A stretch of 64,000 nt of DNA from Oncomelania hupensis (GCA_036898135.1 CM072514.1:83765122-83829121); one strand, 5' to 3'. Positions 32,868-45,290 are shown, counted from the first letter of the stretch. Notes: generated by a model not told the origin, from the sequence alone. Numbers and translations are program-made.

Positions 32868-33167
32868 TATTATAATAATAATAATAATACAGTACATTTA
32901 TATCGCGCGGTACCTCGCAAACGGTAAAGAAAGCGAGCTCGCCGCGTTTGACAACACACGTGCAATCACACACACACCCACACACACACACACACCCACA
33001 CACACGCACACAGAACACGTATACACTTATCAAATGGTTAAATAATTACAGTTAACAACAGATAATATGAATACCAAGAACCGAGCCGGTGCCGCCACCA
33101 TCCATGAACAGATGACGTGACTTGATAAAAGATTACATATGGGGATGGATGGGAGGGGGAGTGAAAA
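32868..33167 (-). mobile_element. 3' UTR of the CR1/L2-like LINE
   Basis: On the minus strand it runs from the stop codon to CGCGCGATATAAATGTACTG and a short ATT tail (32872-32890). A CA-rich tract lies at 32968-33010. Confidence 0.7.
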
Positions 33168-33479
33168 TTATTGAGTTTGCATGTTAAAAAGGTGGGTCTT
33201 TAATTGGCGCTTGAAGGAAGAAAGTGATGGAGCATGTCGGAGTTGCATCGGTAGTGAGTTCCAAGCAGTTGCAGCAGAGAAAGAGAAAGATCGTTCACCA
33301 TAGGTCTTTGAGTGAACACGGGGGATAGAAAGCAGTCTTGTATCAGAAGAAGAGCGGAGTTGTCTTGCAGGAGAGTAGACAGAGAGAAGGTCAGTAAAGT
33401 ATGAGGGGGCAGAGCCAGTGAAGAATTTGAAAACAATAGTTGAGAGCTTGTACAAGAGCGAGCTCGAACAGGGAGCCAA
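33168..33479 (-). pseudogene. C-terminus of the CR1/L2-like LINE protein, in a shifted frame
   Basis: The frame reads YKLSTIVFKFFTGSAPSYFT, LLSVYSPARQLRSSSDTRLL, YGERSFSFSAATAWNSLP and a KTHLF end. It continues the RT frame after a single missing base near 33453-33458. Confidence 0.8.
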
Positions 33480-35038
33480 TGAAGAGATCGGAGTAGAGGG
33501 GTGGCATGGTCTCGTTTTTTAGCTTTAAGAACAAGGCGGGCGGCTGAGTTTTGTACTTTCTGAAGTTTTTCAAGAAGGTAGAGAGGGGAGCCAGAGAGGA
33601 GAGAGTTGCAGTAGTCAAGTTTAGATAGAACAAATGCACAGACAAGAGTGTTGGTTGTTTCGGTTGTAAGATATTGTCGGATGGAGCTAATGCGGTGAAT
33701 TTCGAAATAGGCAGAGCGGCATATGTTGGAAATGTGTTGGTCAAGTGACATGTCAGAAGACAGAATGAAACCTAAGTTGCGGGCATGGTCAGAAAATGAA
33801 ATGGATGAGGTTCTTACTGTGAAGCTATTTGGTAAATCAGATTTGTCGGATTTCTTTTTGATCAAGAGCGCTTCAGTTTTGTCATCATTGAGCTTTAGAC
33901 GGTTTTCGGACATCCATTGTTTGACGTCAGTGATGCATGCCTGCATGGACTGGACGGAGGCGTGTGCCTGTGAAGAGCTGAAAGAGGTGTGGAGTTGTGT
34001 GTCGTCTGCAAATGACTGACTGTTGACAGAGTGAGAATAGATGAGATTAGAGAGAGGCTTCGTGTACAGAATGAAGAGGACAGGACCGAGGACAGAACCT
34101 TGAGGGACACCAAAGGAGAGTGGGACAGACGAGGAAGAGTGTTCACCAATGAGGACAGACTGAGACCTGTGAGAGAGGTAGGATTGAAACCAGGAGAGAC
34201 AAGTTCCAGAGATTCCATAGAGAGTGGAGAGTCTTTGAAGGAGAATGTTGTGGTCAATAGTGTCGAAAGCAGCAGATAGGTCTAAGAGAGTGAGGAGGGA
34301 CACATCGCCCACGTCCAGGCCACGCAGTATGTCATTTGTCACTTTGATGAGGGTGGTTTCTGTGCTATGGTTGGGGCGGTAAGCAGACTGTGATGGAGGA
34401 AGGAGGTTGTGTTCAGTGAGGTAAGAAAAGAGTTGCTGAAGGACTACTTTTTCCAAGACTTTAGAAAGAAAAGACAAGTTTGACACAGGTCTGTAGTTTT
34501 TGAGATTGTTCTGATCTAAAGATGGTTTCTTGAGCAAGGGCTTTACCACAGCAGATTTGAAAATAGAAGGGACGGTGACAGATTGTAAGCTCGTGTTGAT
34601 GATGGTTGTGAGAGTAGGAAGCAGGACATCTAGGCATTCACGGAGAAGGGGGGTGGGTAGGGGATCAAGGGGGCAGCTTGTGGGTTTTGACTGCAAGATG
34701 ATCTTTCGAAGATCATGCTCAGAAATGTGACAAAATGCAGAAAAGGAACAACTGACCTCGTCACCAGACATGGATGGCGCCGGCACCTGATCGAACTCGG
34801 CACGGATGTTGGTCACTTTCTTAACAAAATAGTCACAAAATACGTCTGGGAGTTGTGAGAGTGGGTACATGGATGGCAGTGGGGATGACTTAATACGACC
34901 GCAGAGGCGGCCACAAACGTCAAACAACTGCCTGCTGCTCGAACTTTCGGCAATCTGGGAGCGGATAAAGACTGATTTGGCCTTATGAACAATGTTTGTA
35001 ACAAGTCTCTTGGCGGCCGCGAAAATCTGTTTATGCAC
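33455..35038 (-). pseudogene. Reverse transcriptase of a CR1/L2-like LINE
   Basis: The protein copies the element RNA into DNA at a nicked target. Counting from the first residue at 35038, the RT shows YRPVSNLSFLSKVLEK (182-197), motif A LLDLSAAFDTID (D253), motif B GVPQGSVLGPVLF (310-322) and the catalytic FADD (343-346). Thumb-like sequence and LLRSLHWLPVRAR follow. All catalytic aspartates are present. The frame is open from before 35038 to 33200, but below about 33455 it is out of phase. The N-terminal side is cut by a Harbinger element and resumes at 36743; the endonuclease domain is absent from the window. Confidence 0.9.
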
Positions 35039-35927
35039 AGTAATGCCTCAGTCACAATTGAACATCAACATGCCCGACGTCGGCCGATTAGGGCGATTTT
35101 GACGATTTCCAGACGTCGGGGTCGTCGCAGGCGATTTGGACGATGTTCTCGGTGGTGAAAATAGGTCGCCCGGCGCCCTCACGGCGCCCGTTAGACGTCT
35201 CAAAGACGTCGGGCGAAAAGGTCGGAGTGCTGTCGGGCTGGGCGTCGGGCGACGTCGAGCGGGCTCCGCAGGAAGCCCGCTCGACATCGCCAGATGTCGG
35301 TACCAATGTTGCGACGCCCGGACGTGCATCGCCCGACGTCGGTCGAACAACGCCCGACGTCGGGCGAGCATCGCCCGTCGCCCTCTGGGACGTCGGGCGA
35401 CGCCAGCTTGATTTTCTGGAGGGTACATAGCCTCCATTCGTGTCATGAGAAATCAGTGTATAAAGCTGGAGACTATAAACTGGAAACAAACAAAAGAAAT
35501 CAGCAGGCTTGTAATTATTTTAATAAGAATGAAAGTGTGTGTTCGGCGTGAGAATGTACATGTATTATATCCTGTACATACTCTTTTTCTTATTCCCCAA
35601 GGTTTTAATCGTGGTCCTGAGAGGGGTTGCGGGTGTCCTTGGGGGCGGCCTTGGCGGCACAGTTAAATTTTTTACATATTATTATATCATCACTTTTTTT
35701 ATTTCCCCTTCCCCCCTTTCTTTTTCTCCCCCGATGTTAAATACCACATTAACATTTTATGAAGTAACATTTTAAATTTTATATCAAATCCATTTTAGAG
35801 TCCCTTTTTATCCTATTACTAGGGCTGGAGACTGTAAACTTAACATGGGAATGGAAGCTGTTTCCGGTGGCCAGGTACCGTAAGGTAATTGCTAGCTTGA
35901 GGCCTGGATCGAGGGGCTCTCTGTATC

Positions 35928-36300
35928 TCATGTTCTTGGCGATGACGGGGGCCACCTATTCAACAACTCCATAAACATCTCCACTTCCATCCGCAGGAAT
36001 GACTTGAAGTCGCCATGACATTCTTGCATCAGCTCCTGCACGAGCGTTTCGTACTGGCCATGCATGATGCGCCTCTGGAGCCACGGTTTCACCCACCACC
36101 ATCTTTGCTGACGTAAATGTCTCGCCGGAAGTTCGTTTGCTCGCCTCACAGCAAGCACCAGTCGGGCGTACTGCAGACGTGCTCGTTCCAGCTCTAGTTG
36201 CAACTGAAGCTGCCGCAGTCGTTGATGGGGGATCGACATCCTGTCTTGACTGGAATCTCGCATCAGCAGCAGCAGTTGCAAATGCCGGGTGAAGACCCCG
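35928..36300 (-). pseudogene. Harbinger transposase, N-terminal fragment
   Basis: The minus-strand frame contains [20 protein letters not shown], then [20 protein letters not shown] and [18 protein letters not shown]. This is the conserved start of HARBI1-like transposases (W-V-x-P-W-x-x-R-R, then the FLRM helix). It stops at 35930 after unrelated residues. The catalytic DDE domain is not found. An (AT)n array lies just upstream. Confidence 0.7.
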
Positions 36301-36302
36301 GG

Positions 36303-36487
<185 letters not shown>

Positions 36488-36742
36488 CAAAAAATCTTCC
36501 GATCATCGCCCAAACATCGGGAGACGCTCGGCCGGCGCTTGCCCGACGCCCGGACGACACAGACAATCGCGGCGATGATCGCAAAATTTTAACTCCGCGT
36601 TAAAACGTCACCGACGCTCGGCCGACGTCGAAAATCGCTGCGATTTGCCCGATTCACCGCGCTGCCGCCGCCCGATCGTCGCACAAATCGCCCGATTTAC
36701 ACGTCGCGCGATCGTCGTGCGTCTATTGTGACTGTAGCATAA

Positions 36743-36963
36743 GTCCTGTCTTTAGCCACTGCCGCTCAGCACGACGGCGCTGCTGCTTAGCGTACCGCAG
36801 TTGAACGCGAACGTCCGAATACCACGGCGCCGTTTTGTCTGCCTGAATGCGGCGGCGAGAGACCGGGGCGTGAGAGTCCAGGGCTGAGCGCAGGGCAGCG
36901 TCCAACTGCTCCACCGTAGAGATGGACGTAAGCGCGGCCACAAGGTCCTTCCTGAACGTAATT
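36743..36963 (-). pseudogene. Upstream part of the CR1/L2-like LINE ORF
   Basis: The frame reads ALRSALDSHAPVSRRRIQAD, TAPWYSDVRVQLRYAKQQRR and RAERQWLKTGL. This is the linker between endonuclease and RT in such LINEs. It stops exactly at the Harbinger insertion and continues on the other side at 35040. The 5' border is a (TTC)n array, so the endonuclease part is lost. Confidence 0.8.
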
Positions 36964-36967
36964 ATTT

Positions 36968-37070
36968 GTCTTCTTCTTCTTCTTCTTCTTCTTCTTCTTC
37001 TTCTTCTTCTTCTTCTTCTTCTTCTTCTTCTTCTTCTTCTTCTTCTTCTTCTTCTTCTTCCGCTTCTTCT
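36968..37070. repeat. (TTC)n microsatellite
   Basis: About 34 units, with one CGC change near the end. Confidence 0.97.
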
Positions 37071-37275
37071 TATAATAAATGCTGTTATTGCTATTATTAT
37101 TATTGTAATTCTTGTTACAATGGTGATGATGATAATAATAATAATTTAAAAAAAATAAATATTTTAATAATAATAAGGGTGGTGATGATGGTGATGATTA
37201 TGATGACAATGGTCGCTATTAAGCCTACTGTTATTATTATTCTTATGATATAATATTACCAATAAAAAATTGTCA

Positions 37276-37278
<3 letters not shown>

Positions 37279-37357
<79 letters not shown>

Positions 37358-37389
37358 GGACCTAAAGCAATAAACATGTAATGTAATAT
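37279..37389 (+). repeat. (TTA)n joined to a family A 3' end
   Basis: About 26 TTA units are followed by GGACCTAAAGCAATAAACAT and TGTAATGTAAT, the last 30 bp of family A. Confidence 0.8.
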
Positions 37390-37644
37390 TTTATTATTAT
37401 TATAAGAGGGGAAAAATGGGGGGGGGGAGGTATTTGCCTAATATTGTTTGAAGATAATGATAAAGATGTTGATGTGATTGTGTGTGCATGTGTGTGCGTG
37501 CATGTGTGTGTGTGTGATTTATGATTTCCAAGTTAAAGGTTCTTTACTATGTTAATTTGTTAGGGGACACATTGGAAGATTAGGCTGTATCATTAGTCTA
37601 AATTCTTTATCCCTAATAAAAAAAAGTTTCAAAAGTTTCAAATC

Positions 37645-37694
37645 CTCTCTCTCTCTCTCTCTCTCTCCCTCCCCCCCTCTCTCTCCCTCTCTCT

Positions 37695-37783
<89 letters not shown>
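37645..37783. repeat. (CT)n with C-rich interruptions
   Basis: Imperfect, then perfect CT repeats. Confidence 0.95.
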
Positions 37784-37788
<5 letters not shown>

Positions 37789-38684
37789 TCAGCGTTAGGA
37801 AAAAAAAGGGGGGATCAAAAGTCAGCGCTACACCGGCAGTGACCTACGAAGACCTACTCTTCAATTGTCAACATGTCATCAGCTATAACTCGACCTCGCT
37901 CCGCCATGTCACTTTGCTTGCTTGGGGGAATTTTCCAGATCAAACACGGCTCAGCTACAAGACTCCAACCGCGCTTTTCTGCGAGTGTGTGGATTGGACT
38001 AAAAGCTAAAACTGGTGGTGTCATCCTATATTTAGATCGTGTATTGAGGTATTTGAGCCTAAAGTATTAACGAAAAAGAGATTGCGATGGTGCTGGAAAC
38101 CCCACATGGTCACGCGTTCGTCTGTAACGAAGGATTGTCTGTCGGTTCCCTGCAAATGTTCCCCGCAGTCATTATATCACTTTAGTCGCATTGAAGGTAA
38201 TATTTATTAATATAGTATTTTATCTTTCTAATACGGCGCTTTTCTAGCTCAAGAGCTGCTCAAAAATATTTAATTTAAAAATATTAATTTGTAAGTGTGT
38301 GAAAGTATAATTTGATGCGATACTGTGTGAATTGTTATGTACTTTGTTTCCATCTGCCTCTCACTGTCCAACCCACCCCTTTTATTAAGTTGTTTTAATT
38401 AATGAATTACATTAACAATAAGAGTTTCATGTAATTTCTTACCCTGAGATTGTTCTAAATATATGTTCATAATTCATGAACTTGTGTGCCCAATTTTGTG
38501 TTTGTATAAATCCATGTACCCTTGAAGTTGTTTTTATTTTACGGGAATAAAAATTGTGACTTGACTTTTAATTAAACTTTTCTGACACCAGGAGCAGATT
38601 TTAGTTTCATTTGTTTTTGGAAGGCAGAGGGGGCATTGGTTATTTTAATTGCTTCTTATTATGATTTTGGCCAAGTCACCTGGT
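37784..38684. other. Unique stretch with a short SINE tail
   Basis: CGGCGCTTTTCTAGCTCAAG with AGCTGCTCAAA (about 38230-38265) is a minus-strand SINE end. Nothing else was recognised. Confidence 0.45.
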
Positions 38685-39600
38685 ATAACAACCTATCCAA
38701 GACCGCTTTACAAGGGACGGTGGAGAGCGGTCGTAGACAAGGCCGCCAGAGGAAGAATTGTGGACACTTATTTTGACATTAAGATGTTTTTCATGAGGAC
38801 TTCATTCAGGCGTCTTCTAGTGCTTTGGAAAATGAGTCCCTTGATTTTCATTCAACAAGCTGCAGAGCTAACCACACAGCCAAATGGCCTTCTGCATCTT
38901 ATGGTACAAATTCACAAATGCAAGCTATTGGCGGCATAGAAATGGAAGTAGATCGTTTCGTATAATTCCCTCATTCTTTGGAGGACAAAATCTAATAAAG
39001 ATTTTACCCAGAGTGCTGTCAATAAACTGCAGTCTCAGCTTTAGGCGAGACAACTGCTACATGTCTTCCAAACAAATAATTTTTTTTTGTCTCGCCAGAG
39101 GAAGAGCTGGTCCGACAACCTCAGGAAATTTCCGACTTTTATCATGCCGGTCCTCCTGTCAATGGCTACCAACAAAACGACATGGAGGGGGATGTTTGCT
39201 TCTTTCTTCACTCTTGCCCTGTCCTCTCCCCTACGACCTGGAAAGTCTAGGGAATGAATTACGGTGAGACGAGGCTTCTTAGTTATTTTTGTATTATTCG
39301 GTTGATTGGCTTGATTGTTCAACCGACTGATTAATACTTCGATAGTTCTTATTTTAGATGTCCACGACAACTAAAATCGGTTTAATACTTTGTGGTGCAA
39401 TTGTTACTGTATTTCGGATATTGCAGTTCAGTGAATTTAATAATAAGGAAGTTTTAAATTAACGTAACACATGTTAATTAAGTGTTAGTTTTTAACGGAT
39501 TGTCGTTTAATTTGCATGCTTTTGTTTATTAAACCGCACCACAGATGGCTGTTAATAATTCATTTGATGGTAATAAAGATGTACTTAATTGAATTGAATT
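38685..39600 (+). pseudogene. RTE-like LINE C-terminus and 3' UTR, rearranged
   Basis: LSKTALQGTVESGRRQGRQR and KNCG are read at about 38690-38760. A second start of the same motif (RQRKSWSDNLRKFPT, then ATNKTTWRGMFASF and LRPGKSRE, stop) is read at about 39092-39250. About 330 bp of unrelated sequence separates them. The 3' UTR ends CACAGATGGCTGTTAATAAT and TTGAATTGAATT near 39600. Confidence 0.6.
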
Positions 39601-39959
39601 CACCTGTAGGATCTTAATGCTTTAGATTCCCCAAACGAGAGCTAGAACACATTTAAATCAGTTCAGGTCCAGTTTTCCATTTAATAATTTTTATATTTTG
39701 GGGCAATTTGAGTGTGTGTGTGTGTGTTTGTGTGTCCGTGTGCGTGTGTGTGTGTGTGTGTGTGTGCGTGTGTGTTAAGGTTCGTGTAGTGGTTTTGTTA
39801 ATTTACCAGTTAAAACATGTTTGAATGGTTTAGCCCTCTTGGGTCATTCGAACCGTCCTACATGTGTTTGTGTGGAATCGTGCGTGTTGGAGAACGAGAA
39901 TGATTGAGTGTTTGTGTCTGTGTGTGCGTGTTTGCGTGTGAGAAAGAAAGGGCACACTT

Positions 39960-40165
39960 ACACCGTGTTATCTGGACAAAATAGTGAACATCTGCATAAC
40001 TTGTATTGACATGTCTACTTGTTTTGACGTCAGAACAATGATCAATTAGGGTTAGGGCTGGTTAGGGTTAGGGTTAGGGTTCGAACACTTCAAAGTACTT
40101 AAAAATGGGGACGAAATGTGACCCATTGTCAGCACAACGTATGTGGCGTTTCGGGAAAGTCATGA
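39960..40165. mobile_element. Family T-like element, diverged copy 3
   Basis: TTTTGACGTCAGAACAATG is followed 10-15 bp later by six TTAGGG-like units (40049-40081). The layout is the same as in family T, but the terminal repeats are not clear, so the borders are approximate. Confidence 0.4.
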
Positions 40166-40690
40166 TAATACTGTGTAACCTCGGCTGTGTGAGAATGTGT
40201 TTGTGTGTGCGTGTGTGTGTGTGTTTGTGTGTGCGTGTTGCGTTATTTGGCAATTGACGGTATAAGTGTACATGAACTGTTTGCCTTGAGAGTTTGTGTT
40301 TAAGGTGGGTATGGGATGGGATTGAGTGAGTGAGTACTGAATGTGCATTGTGTACTGAATATGTATTGTATACTGAATGTGTATTGTGTACTGAATGTGT
40401 ATTGTGTACTGAATATGTATTGTGCATATTGATTGTGTGTGTCGAGAGAGGAGAGAGAGAGAGGGAGAGAGGATGAGAGAGAGTTAGTGTATGTGTGTGG
40501 TTGGGCCGGAGGTAGGATTTGAATCGAGTGCAAGTGCGTGTATGTGTGTGTGTGTGTGTGTGTGGAGAGAGAGACACAAAGGAAGAGAGATGGAGAGAGA
40601 GTGTGTAATTAATTGGTCTTGCGGTATGTGTGTGCGTGTGTTTGTGGAGTGGGGGAGAGAGAGAGTGTAGGTGAGGGACCTTTGTGGTGG
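40166..40690. repeat. (TG)n tracts and an 18-bp tandem repeat
   Basis: Five units of TACTGAATGTGTATTGTG lie at about 40335-40425, between TG and GA tracts. Confidence 0.75.
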
Positions 40691-41472
40691 GTTAAGTTTG
40701 GAGGGTTAGTGGGTTAATTGGGGGATAGGGGAAGAGGGAAGAGTTCTCTCTTATCGCATGTTTTGAGACAACTCTGCACGCACACCTGGCTTGGAGCTGA
40801 GGGCTGCCTTGTTGCTCATTCAAGTGTAGGCCCCGTGTTTTACACACGTAAGTACACTGCGGTGCTTGCTCCGACCTTGCAGGCCACACAAACTTACCTT
40901 AAGAGATACACAACTCCCAATAAGGTACACCCCAACTGCAACACAGACAGACAGACACACGCACGCATGCTCACACGCTCGCATACACACACACACATAC
41001 AAAATATAACACCAGCATCACAAACAGACAAACGCCCACACCCACACGCAAAATAATCAGAGGGCATGGGACTTTTATTTCAGAGGTGTCAGTCTGAATT
41101 GTTCTTTTTTTCTCGCTTTGCATCATTAGGATTCGCTCCCATGCCCACAGCTCTCCTCCCCCCCCACCCCCACTTCCTATCCCTTCTACTTTGTCTGCTC
41201 TATGTTTGTCTCTGTCTCCGTTCTCTCTCTGTCTGTCTCTCTGTCTTTCTATCTGTCTCTCTCTCTCAGTCTCTTTTAAAATCCGTTTTATTCAATGCTT
41301 TATTGCTGTGATGCTGCAACAGCTGCACGTAGAAGAAGCCGGTCAATCTTCCAGGAACAGGGGACACGTTCGAAAAAAAACTTGGTGCATCGTTTTCCCC
41401 TTCCTCCTCCTCGTCCTTGTTCTCCTCCTCCTCCTCCTCCTCCTCCTCCCTCCTCTTCCTCCTCCTCCTCCT
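40691..41472. other. Unique and CA/CT/CTC-rich sequence
   Basis: A CA tract lies near 40940-41000, CT near 41190-41270 and (CTC)n at 41400-41472. No gene was recognised. Confidence 0.45.
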
Positions 41473-43004
41473 TGTCATGAATTGGCTAGTTTTAACTCTG
41501 CTTGTTGACTGTTTAGCCATGTGTAGTCTTTGTAACAGTAGAGAAGTTAGACTATTACACAGCAGCAAGTAAATTACACAGCAGACCACACACAGCGAGC
41601 CACCCACATCACAGTGAGTCAGCACTTGAGCTTTGAATCGGACCGTTTTAACCAATCAGAAGCAGGCTCAGTGGGTAGAGCAGTTTGACTGTGTCAGATC
41701 TTAACACAGTTTGAATCAGTCGTGTGTGAGACGAGGTAGAGTCAACATCTCCACAGCTAGAGAAATCTCTACACTCATAGACCAGGAAGCAGGACTTTGA
41801 AATCTTAGAATTCTCTCAAGTCATCACGGGCCTGAACTTGTCAAACAGGTAAATGAACACCCTTCTGTTTCATCGTGATATATTTGTATTATTGTGGAAA
41901 TTATGTTTGTGGAATTTGCTATGCCTAAATGTGAATTGTTAATCCGTGCGGGACCACGTGGAAGAGCCTACCACGAGGCGAAACACGACCGGTTGCGCCG
42001 CCATGTTGTATCCCGTACGGAACCACTGTTGTTTAACTTATATGTATGTTTGCAGACCAGTGGCTGTACCCGTGAATGTTTATAATATTATTAATTCTGT
42101 ATGTGTATAGTTAGACACGATTGATATTTATGTATGTATAGGAATTTAGAGTGAGATTCCAGTGGAACCCGGAAGTAGCAGAATGTTCGTCGCTTATGTA
42201 TAGAGATGTGGAGCTATCACTGAGGGCTACTTGGCTTTCAGTGAGACGCTCTGCACAAACCGATTATTCAGGGTTGTGCAGAATTTCGTCTCTTATATTA
42301 CAGACGAGCAGGCGAGCTATCCCGAGCTATCCCGAGCTATCCTGTGCACCCCACTCCACAGAAACGACCAGTTGGTTGAGGATCCTCTACCGCACAAGAC
42401 GGAAAGAGCTGCCTTGAAATACTCCCTGTCAGACCCCACAGCGTGGCAAGGGAACCCAACTACACAAAGACAAAGGTGGACCAGAAGCTACCTCACAGAA
42501 GGACTTCGACCGCACCATAAGAAAGTTAAGTGTACCCCCAGAAGTGCACTTAAACTGATCATAACAGGACCACAGTAGTCCAACTCTTCAGAAACTGTAA
42601 AACGGACCACAGTAGTCCAAATCTACATGAAATATTATCGCAAGTGCCCGAGGAAGATATAACAGCTGCCTAGACTATCAGCGATCGAACTATTAGCATT
42701 GAAAGAGACTTTTTAAGTTAGATTAGTACTTAGAGAATCTTGTATAGAGTAGAAGAAATAAATGTGTGATTTTAACTGTTATCAAGTGGCTGGACTACAT
42801 ATGATTCATAGCCGTGTGAAAGCTAGTGTGACAGTAATATTTTACCATTTTTCTATCTATCTCTGTACCCCAACCTTAACACAGAACGAGCTAAACAAAT
42901 AAATTTATTAAAGTAATTCATAGGGTGACTTACTAGCAGTTCCCACCGAATAAACGTGAGGGTCCATAATTCCATTGTGCAGAGCCCATAAACCCCACGT
43001 GACA
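41473..43004 (+). mobile_element. Solo LTR, family L, copy 2
   Basis: It starts TGTCATGAATTGG and ends ACGTGACA, with CTCCT on both sides (41468-41472 and 43005-43009). The last ~1.1 kb matches copy 1 closely; the first ~350 bp differ, so the U3 part belongs to another subfamily. It inserted inside a CTC array, which makes the duplication less decisive than in the other copies. Confidence 0.75.
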
Positions 43005-43135
43005 CTCCTCCTCCTCCTCATCATCATCATCATCACCAGCAGCAACAGCAGCATCACCACTACAACCATCTTGATCTTGACCATTATCATCAGCAACAGC
43101 ACCAGCAGCAGCAATACCCGCAGCAGTCAGCAAAC
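43005..43135. repeat. CTC, CAT and CAGCAR triplet repeats
   Basis: Interrupted triplets continue the array that flanks the LTR. Confidence 0.8.
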
Positions 43136-43789
43136 AGCTGTTGTTTTTGTCTCACTAATGAAGGTTTAAAAGCGGGTTCGACCCTATGTTTCCCTTACCT
43201 CTACATTTTCCCAGCCCCATGTAGGAAACGTGCACATACTCCTTTTTTTTAAAGTTATTTTTATTTTTATTTTCCAAAGACTTGCCAATCGCTCCTATAG
43301 AAGATCTCTATATGTGTCTAAAGCCACGAATCTTTGGTAAAGATTTTGGACCAATGCCAATGTAAAGAATAAGAGATCAAGTTCTACGACTATGTAATTA
43401 TGGTCCGTTTCGGGTTTTGGAAAGCTGCTACACTGTACATATAGGCTATGAGATTAGGGAAGTATATTTCGGCTTTTCCCCCCTAAACTTCTTCTTCTAT
43501 ATACATAACGTCGGAAATAGGTGTGCTACTCCTAATTTGTGCAGCCTGTAATTGGCACCGCAAATTGTCCAATTTTCTCCACCATGTAATTTTGCCAGGT
43601 TGGTTTTTTTGAGTTCGGTGGTAGTTATAATGATATACCTACACATTATTACTCAGATTGTTTTACATTACGGTCAGTCGGTTACTTGTACACTCGTGCA
43701 GTTACGGCTATAGGCTGTTTTGAAGTACGAGTACTTTGTAGAATAATAATAGTTCTTCTACTGACGGAGACACATTTGCATCACTTCTA
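43136..43789. other. Unique stretch
   Basis: Nothing was recognised. Confidence 0.35.
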
Positions 43790-44030
43790 TCGTTCTTAAA
43801 TAGCGCATTTCCAGTTTAAGAGGTGCTCAAGGCGCCTTCTGATATAGGATATAACGCAAGCCGTCCGAGGTGCCGCCTTGCTCGTCCCAAATCAGAGCCT
43901 AAATGCTACATCAGCGAACTACAGTTGAGTGGAGTTAGATCCTGGATCAGCCAGCGCCTTGAGCAGCCCTCGAGCTGGAAAAGTGCGTTATAAGAAAGAT
44001 GAAATACACAAATAAATGGATAAATAAAAC
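43790..44030. mobile_element. Two SINE 3' ends head to head
   Basis: A minus-strand end (AAATAGCGCATTTCCAG, AAGGCGCCTTCTGATATAGG) is followed by a plus-strand end (TAGATCCTGGATCAGCCAGC, GAAAAGTGCGTTATAAGAAA, ATAAATGGATAAATAAA). They form an inverted repeat of about 80-bp arms. Confidence 0.7.
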
Positions 44031-44654
44031 ACTTGACCCTTTTGATAAATGCCTTCAGTGGAACAACCGTTTTTACAATTATTATTATTGTTGTTGTTTC
44101 AAACTCAGATAACCTAATTTTCAACGATTATGGCCCTTTATTCTTCCGATAAATATGCTCCTTTGCGTCAAAATGGCAATGCTGATCTAAGTCTTAAAAC
44201 TCAAAAGTATATTTAATATAATTTGTTTTTTAAATCAGATTACCTCATTTTCAATGGTTTTGGCCCTAAATTCATCTGACGACAAATATGTTCCATTGCA
44301 CAACAATGGTAGTGCTGATATGATCTATACTAATACTGTCCAAGAACTCGAAGAATGAAAGTATACTGGATTTCTTTCATACTTTAAAAAAGCCTGTTCG
44401 GTTTGGACTGGTTGGGCTACTTATGCTTGAGCGGTTCTCGAGCCTCGGCCAAGAGAGCCAAGGATCAAGTAACAAGCCATCAAAACAGAACTTGGAATGT
44501 TTCCAGCAAAACTTGTAACATTGTGATACTGACATAAGTATACTTTTGCCTTAGTACGCCAAAACACTGTAAGTTGATTTTTGGTTAAAAAAAAAAGACC
44601 TTTATGCATGGCTTGTGATACCCCCCAAAAAACAAAGTTAAGATGGTATCGTCT
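44031..44654. other. Unique stretch with a diverged internal duplication
   Basis: The segment CAGATAACCTAATTTTCAAC with TATGGCCC (about 44107) is echoed by CAGATTACCTCATTTTCAAT with TTTGGCCC (about 44238). Confidence 0.45.
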
Positions 44655-45290
44655 GTGCATTTTTACATCATTTCATTTTTACATCTTTGAAAGTGTTTTA
44701 ACAGTTTTACATTGTTATATCTTTAAATTTTTATACATTTACCTCTTTAAATGTTAACTTTTTTTTAACATCTTCACATTTTCACCAGTGTATTGTAATG
44801 TACATCTGTTTAATTTTACATCTTTACATTTTTACGTCTGTGCAATTGTACAGGTTTACATCTAATTACATTTTTACATCTTTACAATTTTATATTTTTA
44901 CATCTTAACAATTTTACATCGGTATATTTTTATTTACATGTTTACATTTTTGTTCATTTTTACTTCTTCACACTTTTTCAGTTTTCCATCTTTACATTTT
45001 TAAATATATATATATATATAATTTCTATGTGTTTACATTTTTATAGGTTTACACCTTTAAACCTGTACATTTTTACATCTGTACATTTGTCCATTTTTAC
45101 AGCTGGAACTTTTACATTTTTACACCTGTACATTTTTACATCTGTACATTTGTCCCTTTTTACAGCTGGTAATTTTACATTTTTACACCTGTACACTTTT
45201 ACATATTCGCAATTTATTTCTCTAACCATATAATTACTTTTTAACATCTAATTACGTTTTTACATCTGGATATATTTACATTTTTACATT
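44655..45290. repeat. Degenerate TTTTTACATC tandem array
   Basis: About 640 bp of TTTACATTTTTACATC-like units. A cleaner duplication of about 63 bp with ATCTGTACATTTGTCC lies at 45053-45195. Confidence 0.85.

Noticed and set aside
35088..35489. Arg-rich frames on both strands at 35.1-35.5 kb
   Set aside because: They are produced by GC-rich GACGTC sub-terminal repeats of the Harbinger element; there are no domain features.
40335..40425. CRISPR-like regular repeat
   Set aside because: Units are contiguous with no unique spacers; it is a short minisatellite in an animal genome. The same reasoning excludes the 27-bp and 45-bp arrays.
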